A stretch of 64,000 nucleotides of DNA from Arcobacter venerupis. GTDB lineage: Bacteria > Campylobacterota > Campylobacteria > Campylobacterales > Arcobacteraceae. How positions within the stretch are numbered: the first letter of the stretch is position 1; each line of letters starts with the position of its first letter. Location: positions 372,001 to 436,000 of the forward strand of contig NZ_CP053840.1 of the NCBI RefSeq assembly GCF_013201665.1, in the 5' to 3' direction. The notes beneath the pieces are model-generated. The model made no database searches. It was given only the letters and a program-made list of their open reading frames with translations, and was not told where the DNA came from. The position numbers were made by a program, and so were the translations under genes. Of this stretch, positions 58,645-64,000 are shown in pieces.

Positions 58645-60132
58645 ATGATAAAAAAAGTTTGGCCTTTATTATTACTACTTATTAGTAACTCATTTATCTA
58701 CGCTGCAAATGAAAAATATAGCATTTCTGTTTGTATAACATCAAGTCTTGAAAATGCAATACAATGTAAACAAAAATTAATTGATGAATCACATACAGAA
58801 GTTTTTATTATAAAAGATAAAAGTAGTAAATATCTAACATATTTGGGAATTTATGGTGATGAAAATAGTGCAAAATATGCAATGAAATTTTCTTCAAAAT
58901 ATGTAAAAAAACAAAATCCATTTATTAAGAAATTACCAAATAATATTTTGACACTTAAAAATAAAAAAGAAGAGTTTATAGATTTATCAACACCTATTGA
59001 AGAAACGATTATACAAAATGAACCTATTAAAGAAAAACCTGAAAAATACGATGAATCATTAGAATTTATTTCAAATTCTCCAAGTCCTGAGCAGTTACAA
59101 TTAGTAAGTTCATACCCTTTTGATGAAGGACAAAATCTTTCAAAAGGTTCTATTAAAAAAGAGAAAAAAACGATTATTTCTGCTAAATTTAAAGAAGAAA
59201 AAGTAGTAGAGCAAAAAGAAGTAGAGCCAAAACTACAAGAACAAAAGAGTGTAGCTGAAGAAAAACAAGTAGAACAAAAAACACAGCAAATAAAGAGAAT
59301 TGAACAGCCAAAATCTGTAGAAGTAAAAGTATCTGAACAAAAAATTGAAGAACCAAAAAAAGTAGTAGATAAAGAGATAGTAAAACCACTTGAAATACAG
59401 AAAAACACAATTGTGAAAAATCAAATAAATAATCAAAAAGAATACGAAGAAGAACTAAAACAAATAAGTATGGATGAGTTTGATAAAGCTGAAGATGCAA
59501 AAGCTCCAAAATTGCCACCTGTTCCAAAAATGAATAAATTAATAAAAAGCCTTGAAACTGATGGCCCACGTAGAATAATGTTTCAAAGTGAGAAAAAACC
59601 TGCAGTTGTAAAAGTGATAAAAAAAAGTACTAATGTTGATCCTTTGAAAAATGTAGCAGAATATGAAGAGATATTAATTGAAGTTGATTCTGTAAAAAAT
59701 AGAATGAGTTTAAAAGCAAAAATTGATGATGAATTTCAAGAGTTAAAAACTTATATTGTATCAACAGGAAAAGATAATATAGAAAAACCTTTTGGTGTTG
59801 GAATGGTTTCTAAAATATCATTAAATCCAATTTGGTATCCAACAGCTGATACAATTAAAAGCTTTAAAAAAAGAGGAATAAATCTTCCAAATGTTGTACT
59901 TCCTGGTGACAAATACAACTATATGGGTGCTGCAAAAATAAATCTTACCCATGAAGTAAATGGAAAAAGTACTTATAGAATTCATGGAACACTAAATGAA
60001 AAAACATTAGGTACAAATGAATCAGCTGGTTGTATTAGAATGAAAAATAGTGATGTAGTTCAATTAGCAACACTATTAAATAAATTTTCAGCCTTAAAAG
60101 GTTTAGATGAAGTGAAAGTAATTTTAAAATAA
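58645..60132 (+). CDS. SPOR-domain L,D-transpeptidase (YkuD family)
   Basis: 495 residues with a signal peptide (LLLLISNSFIYA). A SPOR-like domain (residues ~25-95, binding denuded glycan) comes first. A low-complexity Glu/Lys/Gln/Val linker (~190-270) follows. The YkuD domain (~345-495) has H447 in YRIHGTL and C463 in SAGCIRM, the catalytic pair. It should crosslink or remodel peptidoglycan in the periplasm. It is divergent from the motor genes across 167 bases and precedes the TetR gene by 15. Confidence 0.9.
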   Translation: MIKKVWPLLLLLISNSFIYAANEKYSISVCITSSLENAIQCKQKLIDESHTEVFIIKDKSSKYLTYLGIYGDENSAKYAMKFSSKYVKKQNPFIKKLPNNILTLKNKKEEFIDLSTPIEETIIQNEPIKEKPEKYDESLEFISNSPSPEQLQLVSSYPFDEGQNLSKGSIKKEKKTIISAKFKEEKVVEQKEVEPKLQEQKSVAEEKQVEQKTQQIKRIEQPKSVEVKVSEQKIEEPKKVVDKEIVKPLEIQKNTIVKNQINNQKEYEEELKQISMDEFDKAEDAKAPKLPPVPKMNKLIKSLETDGPRRIMFQSEKKPAVVKVIKKSTNVDPLKNVAEYEEILIEVDSVKNRMSLKAKIDDEFQELKTYIVSTGKDNIEKPFGVGMVSKISLNPIWYPTADTIKSFKKRGINLPNVVLPGDKYNYMGAAKINLTHEVNGKSTYRIHGTLNEKTLGTNESAGCIRMKNSDVVQLATLLNKFSALKGLDEVKVILK

Positions 60133-60147
60133 AAAAGAAAGAAAAAT

Positions 60148-60717
60148 ATGATTAGTTCAAGAGATAAATTATTAGATGTAGCCTTTGATGAAATTTATCA
60201 CAATGGATATGCTGCAACTTCTGTTGATAAAATTTTAAAAGAAGCGAATATGAATAAAGGAAGTATGTATCACTTCTTTAAATCAAAAAAAGAGTTAGTT
60301 GTTGCAATGATAAAAGAGAAGATTTATGAATACATTGATATAAAATATAGCAAACTCTTAAAATATGAAGAGAATATTATTGATGAATTAGTGGCTTTTT
60401 TAAAAGAAAGAAAAGGTTTTAATTTTAATTTTGGTTGCAAACTTAATAATTTAGTTCAAGAACTCTCTCCTAAAGATAAAGATTTTAAAGAGGCTTTAGA
60501 ATATGTATATCTTCACTTTGAAGATATTATCAAACAAGTACTTGATAAAGCAGTATTAAAAAATGAGATAAACTGCGTAGATACAAAAAATATGTCTATT
60601 TTCATAGTAGCTTCACTTGAAGGGTGTTTGGGAACTGCAAAAAAATCTCAAAATGGTCAAGTTTTTACTGACTGTATTTCTCAATTAGAATTCTTTTTAA
60701 ATAACCTAAAAAAATAA
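60148..60717 (+). CDS. TetR-family transcriptional regulator
   Basis: 189 residues. The N-terminal HTH (ATSVDKILKEANMNKGSMYHFFKSKKELV, in part residues 23-51) is typical TetR. The C-terminal ligand domain resembles the AcrR/YcdC class (FGCKLNNLVQELSPKD, ASLEGCLGTAKKSQN). Two matching palindromes just downstream flank the promoter of the next operon, so it probably represses the transporter/dehydrogenase genes. Ligand unknown. Confidence 0.92.
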   Translation: MISSRDKLLDVAFDEIYHNGYAATSVDKILKEANMNKGSMYHFFKSKKELVVAMIKEKIYEYIDIKYSKLLKYEENIIDELVAFLKERKGFNFNFGCKLNNLVQELSPKDKDFKEALEYVYLHFEDIIKQVLDKAVLKNEINCVDTKNMSIFIVASLEGCLGTAKKSQNGQVFTDCISQLEFFLNNLKK

Positions 60718-60723
60718 ATTTTA

Positions 60724-60751
60724 AAAGTCTTGACTAATTAGTCAAGACTTT
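60724..60751. promoter_or_regulatory. 28-bp perfect palindrome: TetR operator 1 (and hairpin)
   Basis: Perfect palindrome with core TTGACTA-AT-TAGTCAA (60730-60745). The same 7-bp arms recur at 60765-60780. It overlaps the -35 box TTGACT (60730-60735) of a promoter whose -10 TATACT lies at 60754-60759 (18-bp spacer). As RNA it can also form a hairpin that ends the TetR transcript. Confidence 0.75.
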
Positions 60752-60764
60752 GTTATACTTCTAG

Positions 60765-60780
60765 TTGACTATGTAGTCAA
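60765..60780. promoter_or_regulatory. TetR operator 2
   Basis: TTGACTA-TG-TAGTCAA, the same arms as operator 1, 35 bp centre to centre. It covers the expected transcription start region of the promoter at 60730-60759, so bound repressor would block initiation. Confidence 0.72.
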
Positions 60781-60798
60781 GTTAAAAAGGAGAAAATA

Positions 60799-60900
60799 AT
60801 GCCATATATTAATATAAAAATAAAAGAGCTTAAAAATCTTTTAGGACAATTTGAGGGATTAACCCAAGAGTATCGATATATAAAAAGTAAAATCCTATGA
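60799..60900 (+). CDS. 33-codon leader ORF with tautomerase-like N-terminus
   Basis: ATG after AAAAAGGAG at the start of the TetR-controlled operon. The product begins MPYINIKI, the N-terminal strand of 4-oxalocrotonate tautomerases whose Pro2 becomes the catalytic residue. The rest (KELKNLLGQFEGLTQEYRY and a few more) does not fit that fold, and the usual ~60-70 residues are not reached. Its TGA overlaps the transporter ATG (ATGA). Either a truncated tautomerase or a leader that couples translation. Confidence 0.5.
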   Translation: MPYINIKIKELKNLLGQFEGLTQEYRYIKSKIL

Positions 60901-61769
60901 GTTACTATATAAAAAAATCTATTTTGCCATTTCTTTTTATGTTTTTATATGGAAGTGGATTTATTTTTTGTGAATATGGTTTACATAATTCATCTCCGAT
61001 GGCTTTTTTAGAAGTACGATTTTTTATTGCTTTTTGTATCTTACTTTTGATTACTATAATCTTTAAAATGCCAATCCCAAAAAGTAAAAAAGAGTTTTTA
61101 CATATAGTAATCGCTGGAAGTTTAACTGTAGGAACATTTTCTATAGGAGGATTTTTATCAATTTCTTATGGAATATCAGGAGCAACAAATGCTTTGATAA
61201 TATCTTTACAGCCAATAGTTGTAACGGTTTTAGCGATGAAGTTGCTAAATGAAGATATAAATCTAAGAGTTTGGTTAGGACTAATAATAGGTTTTGTAGG
61301 TGTTGGTTTTGTAGTTTTTTCTAAACTTGGAACTTCCTTTTCATCTCTTGGACTGTTTTGGTCTTTTATTTCATTATTGGGACTTAGTTTTGGAAGTTTG
61401 TATCAAAAGAAGTATTGCTCACATATGAATCTTTACTCAGGTGGTGCAATTCAGACTTTAAGTTCGACGATTTTAGTTTTACCATTTTTATTTTTTGAAG
61501 ATATTCATATAAATTTGAATGGTGAGTTTATTATTGCTTTACTTTATATGGCAATAGGAGTTAGTATAGGTGCTTTGTCACTTTTATATATTATGATAAA
61601 AAATGGTGAAGTTTCAAAAGTCTCTTCTATTTTTTATTTAGTACCAGTAAGTGCAGCTATTGTTTCATATTTTTTATTGGGTGATAAAATAGAATTTAGT
61701 GAAATCATAGGAATTATTACTATAATAATTGGAATAATATTAATTAATAAAAGAAAAGGAATAAAATGA
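60897..61769 (+). CDS. EamA-family (DMT) membrane transporter
   Basis: 290 residues, ten predicted helices in two EamA repeats. LPFLFMFLYGSGFIFCEYGL opens the first and LGLIIGFVGVGFVVFSKLG closes it. GALSLLYIMIKNGEVSKVSSIFYLVPVSAAI (in part) marks the second. Such proteins usually export amino acids or small metabolites. Its start overlaps the leader ORF and its end overlaps the dehydrogenase gene by 4 bases, so the three are co-translated under TetR control. Confidence 0.9.
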   Translation: MSYYIKKSILPFLFMFLYGSGFIFCEYGLHNSSPMAFLEVRFFIAFCILLLITIIFKMPIPKSKKEFLHIVIAGSLTVGTFSIGGFLSISYGISGATNALIISLQPIVVTVLAMKLLNEDINLRVWLGLIIGFVGVGFVVFSKLGTSFSSLGLFWSFISLLGLSFGSLYQKKYCSHMNLYSGGAIQTLSSTILVLPFLFFEDIHINLNGEFIIALLYMAIGVSIGALSLLYIMIKNGEVSKVSSIFYLVPVSAAIVSYFLLGDKIEFSEIIGIITIIIGIILINKRKGIK

Positions 61770-62695
61770 AAATAGTTATTTTAGATAGAGTAACTCTAGG
61801 TTCAGATATAGATATAAATATTTTTAAAGAGTTTGGAGAGCTTATTTCTTATGATAAAACAAGTGCAGATGAGACAAAAGATAGAGTAAAAGATGCAGAT
61901 ATTGTAATTACAAATAAAGTTGTTTTAAGAAAAGAGCAAATGGATGATTCAGATATAAAACTTATTTGTATCACTGCAACTGGAACTGATAATGTAGATT
62001 TAGAGTATGCAAAAACTAAAAATATTGTAGTAAAAAATGTGGCTGATTATTCTACATCAAGTGTAGTTCAAGTGGCTTTTGCGATGATATTTTATTTTGT
62101 TCAAAAACTAAATTATTACAAAACTTATGTTGATAATGGAGAGTGGGAAAAAGCACCAGCATTTACTCATATAGATGAAATATTTTTTGAGTTAGATAAT
62201 AAAAGAGTTGGAGTTATTGGTTTTGGAAATATTGGAGAAAATTTAGCAAAAAAAGCTCAAGTTTTTGATTGTGAAGTTGTTTATTACTCTACAAGTGGAA
62301 GAAATTCTAATTCAAATTACAAGAGAGTTGAACTTGACGAGTTATTACAAACCTCAGACATCATAAGTATTCATTGCCCACTAAATAATGATACAAGAAA
62401 TTTATTGACATATGAAAATATGAAAAATATAAAAGAGGGTGCAATTTTATTAAATCTAGGTCGTGGTGGAATTATAAATGAAGATGATTTAGCCAAAATT
62501 ATAGATGAAAAAGAGATTTATTGTGGTATTGATGTGGTTTCAAAAGAGCCAATTGAGAGTTCAAATCCATTATTAAAAGTTAAAAATAAAGATAGACTAC
62601 TTTTAACTCCACACATTGGTTGGGGTTCAAGTGAATCAAGAAATAGACTTATAAAAAAAGTAGCACAAAATATAAGAGATTTTTTGAATAAATAA
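61766..62695 (+). CDS. D-isomer-specific 2-hydroxyacid dehydrogenase
   Basis: NAD(P)-dependent oxidoreductase of 309 residues. The Rossmann motif GVIGFGNIGENLAKKA (~residues 147-162), NLGRGGIINEDDLAKII with the conserved arginine region, and the catalytic histidine in LTPHIGWGSSESR are present. Substrate (2-ketoacid, glycerate or similar) is not clear. It overlaps the transporter stop by 4 bases. A pseudogene reads in frame after its stop. Confidence 0.9.
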   Translation: MKIVILDRVTLGSDIDINIFKEFGELISYDKTSADETKDRVKDADIVITNKVVLRKEQMDDSDIKLICITATGTDNVDLEYAKTKNIVVKNVADYSTSSVVQVAFAMIFYFVQKLNYYKTYVDNGEWEKAPAFTHIDEIFFELDNKRVGVIGFGNIGENLAKKAQVFDCEVVYYSTSGRNSNSNYKRVELDELLQTSDIISIHCPLNNDTRNLLTYENMKNIKEGAILLNLGRGGIINEDDLAKIIDEKEIYCGIDVVSKEPIESSNPLLKVKNKDRLLLTPHIGWGSSESRNRLIKKVAQNIRDFLNK

Positions 62696-62910
62696 AATAT
62701 AAAAGAGTTAATGATCTGTGGAATGATGAGTCACATGAGTGTGGATTCAACTACAAGAGCAGCTTTTGATTTAGGGTTTGATTGTACAATTAGAGATTTG
62801 GAGTTTTTAGGTAAAAAGTAAAAGCAAGTGAAGTTCATAACTCTTTTGTGTCAGTACTTGGAAGTGTTTTTGCTAGAGTTGCTAGTTGTAAAGAAATAGT
62901 TTTTAATTAG
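62696..62910 (+). pseudogene. Truncated, frameshifted cysteine hydrolase (isochorismatase family)
   Basis: From 62696 the frame reads IKELMICGMMSHMSVDST, then RAAFDLGFDC and DLEFLGKK, where a TAA interrupts at ~62819. One base (probably a G) is missing: in the next frame the match continues VKASEVHNSFVSVLGSVFA to a TAG at 62908-62910. This is the C-terminal third of an isochorismatase-like hydrolase. The N-terminal part is gone, and the catalytic cysteine (normally SHMCVD) is Ser. A dead gene fused behind the dehydrogenase stop. Confidence 0.85.
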
Positions 62911-62965
62911 GATAGAGTGACTTTTTACAAAAAATTAATTCTTATTTAGCTACTATTTTTTAAAT

Positions 62966-63106
62966 TTATTTCTCAGGGCAAGGTGAAATTCCTTACTGGT
63001 GGTAACTATACTTAATAGAAGTCCACGAGCGCTTTATTTTATAAAGGTCAGCAGATTTGGTGTAAATCCAAAACCAACAGTTAAAGTCTGGATGGAAGAG
63101 AATATA
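62966..63106 (+). ncRNA. FMN riboswitch (RFN element)
   Basis: Contains the conserved RFN blocks in order: TCAGGGCAAGGTGAAATTCC (62973-62992), ACTGGTGGTAA, CCACGAGCG, GGTCAGCAGATTTGGTGTAA, and AACAGTTAAAGTCTGGATGG near 63077-63096. It binds FMN and lowers expression of the downstream ribB. TGCCCTGA at 63154-63161 is a perfect complement of TCAGGGCA (62973-62980) and can act as the alternative-pairing strand of the expression platform. Confidence 0.95.
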
Positions 63107-63194
63107 ATATCACTTTTATTGTTACACAATTAGGAGTATATTGCTATATGCACTGCCCTGATTCATAGGTTTACTTAATATTAAAGGTATAACA

Positions 63195-63827
63195 ATGAAT
63201 CAAAAAATGACTACTGAAAAATTTCCTCGTATGGAAAAAGTACTTCACTCTTTACAAGAAGGTAAAGGAGTGATTGTTTTAGATGCTTACAATCGTGAAA
63301 ATGAAGCTGATTTAATCTTCTCAGCGCAAAATCTAACAATAGAACAAATGGCACTATTAATTAGAGAGTGTAGTGGTATAGTTTGTTTATGTTTACCCAA
63401 ACAAAAAATTCAATCGCTTGGTTTATCTATGATGGTAGAAAATAATAACTCAGCTTTTCAAACACCTTTTACTGTTTCAATAGAAGCAAAAGAGGGCGTT
63501 ACAACTGGTGTATCTGCAAAAGATAGAGTTACTACAATAAAATCAGCTATTGATGATGATGGATATTTAAAAATTGTATCCCCTGGACATATATTTCCTT
63601 TGAGTGCAAATGAAAAAGGAGTATTAGGTCGAGAAGGTCACACAGAAGCTAGTGTTGACTTAATGAAACTTGCAAAATTAAAACCATATGCAGTATTGTG
63701 TGAATTGACAAATGAAGATGGTAGTATGGCAAAAGGGGAACAAATAGAACAATTTTCAAAAAAATATGATATGCCAATTATTAGTATTGAAGAAATCATT
63801 AAATATAGACATACTTTAGGAGTTTAA
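63195..63827 (+). CDS. ribB: 3,4-dihydroxy-2-butanone 4-phosphate synthase
   Basis: Makes the four-carbon precursor of riboflavin from ribulose 5-phosphate. The 210 residues show the RibB pattern VIVLDAYNRENEADLIF with the metal-binding Glu, CSGIVCLCL, TGVSAKDRVTTIKSAI, SPGHIFPLSANEKGVLGREGHTEASVDL (in part) with the catalytic His and Glu. It has no fused GTP cyclohydrolase domain. An FMN riboswitch 90 bases upstream controls it. Confidence 0.96.
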   Translation: MNQKMTTEKFPRMEKVLHSLQEGKGVIVLDAYNRENEADLIFSAQNLTIEQMALLIRECSGIVCLCLPKQKIQSLGLSMMVENNNSAFQTPFTVSIEAKEGVTTGVSAKDRVTTIKSAIDDDGYLKIVSPGHIFPLSANEKGVLGREGHTEASVDLMKLAKLKPYAVLCELTNEDGSMAKGEQIEQFSKKYDMPIISIEEIIKYRHTLGV

Positions 63828-63885
63828 TATTGTAAAGTGAATTTAAACCAATTTTTGTAAAATAAGAAAAAACATTGGATTACTA

Positions 63886-64000
63886 ATGATTAAAAAGATT
63901 TCTATTTTATTTCCTCTATGGGCTGTATTATTCTCTATAGTTTCATATTTCCAACCAAGTTTGGTGGTTGGATTTAAGTCTTGGATTATTCCACTTTTGA
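63886..64000 (+). CDS. Bile acid:sodium symporter-family protein, 3'-truncated by window edge
   Basis: The first 38 codons are visible: MIKKISILFPLWAVLFSIV, then a second hydrophobic part ending WIIPLL. This resembles the N-terminal helix region of BASS-family transporters (LFPLWAVLFSL...W.IPLL). It follows ribB by 58 bases on the same strand. Such transporters near RFN elements may carry pantothenate, riboflavin-related or other organic anions; substrate is not known. Short match, so moderate confidence. Confidence 0.6.
   Translation, partial: MIKKISILFPLWAVLFSIVSYFQPSLVVGFKSWIIPLL

Noticed and set aside
58851-59569. Long reverse-strand ORFs inside the L,D-transpeptidase gene
   Set aside because: They are the antisense of the Glu/Lys/Gln-rich linker, giving Phe/Leu/Cys/Ser-rich low-complexity translations without motifs or ribosome-binding sites.

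Overview
The window is an AT-rich bacterial chromosome segment with tightly packed genes. Many genes start directly after, or overlap, the previous stop. Gene content and order point to the Campylobacterota and most likely the Arcobacteraceae (Arcobacter / Aliarcobacter). The pointers are the rnr-holA-rpsF-ssb-rpsR cluster, an HP0268-type protein, the futalosine-route enzyme MqnE, a short NusA without C-terminal repeats, and the methylcitrate genes. The genus is an inference. No rRNA, tRNA, CRISPR array or insertion sequence was recognised.

Layout. 1-4000 (+): RNase R (5' end outside the window), HolA and the S6-SSB-S18 operon, closed by a bidirectional terminator. 4077-6654 (-): cysS and nusA. 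6805-10612 (+): an HP0268-like protein, MiaB, a DUF374 acyltransferase and an unrecognised single-span membrane protein. 10621-16314 (-): mqnE, a small membrane protein, beta-carbonic anhydrase, a BioF-type enzyme, YraN, ThiS, a MidA-type methyltransferase and an OmpA-like lipoprotein. 16447-17913 (+): pyruvate kinase. 18214-22863 (+): a lone 1549-residue STAND NTPase with an Mrr-like nuclease head, best read as an Avs4-type antiphage sensor/effector. It is followed by the last ~27 codons of a flagellar hook/rod gene, a sign of past rearrangement. 23082-27849 (-): a TolC-family protein, ArgD and a haem-containing cis/trans fatty acid isomerase.

27945-32489: pyrB with the folate genes pabB and pabC, a LapG-like protease, an SspB-like adaptor and the AzlCD exporter. 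32539-35942 (-): fabH-plsX-rpmF-yceD, ndk and ferredoxin. 36201-42363 (+): peroxiredoxin, Rho, the MetNIQ importer and glutamate dehydrogenase. 42474-47711 (+): murI, dnaX with an A7 slippery site just after domain III, a periplasmic thioredoxin-fold protein, hemC and an isochorismatase-family hydrolase. 47722-48726 (-): a diguanylate cyclase.

48836-54935 (-): a methylcitrate operon, prpB-prpC-acnD-prpF, with an intrinsic terminator between prpC and acnD. It is divergent from a helix-turn-helix protein (55111-56088) unlike PrpR that probably controls it. 56098-58477 (-): a MotA/ExbB-like protein, a MotB/OmpA-like protein and a 41-residue basic protein, forming a proton-driven motor of the ZorAB architecture but without Zorya effectors. 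It is divergent from a SPOR-plus-L,D-transpeptidase protein.

60148-62910: a TetR regulator whose two matching palindromes bracket the next promoter, followed by a 33-codon leader ORF with a tautomerase-like N-terminus, an EamA transporter, a D-2-hydroxyacid dehydrogenase and a frameshifted remnant of a cysteine hydrolase. 62966-63827: an FMN riboswitch and ribB. The window ends inside a bile acid:sodium symporter-family gene.

The observations most worth a second look are the Avs4-like gene, the ZorAB-like motor with its small third protein, the TetR double operator with its leader ORF, the candidate new propionate regulator, and the dnaX slippery site.
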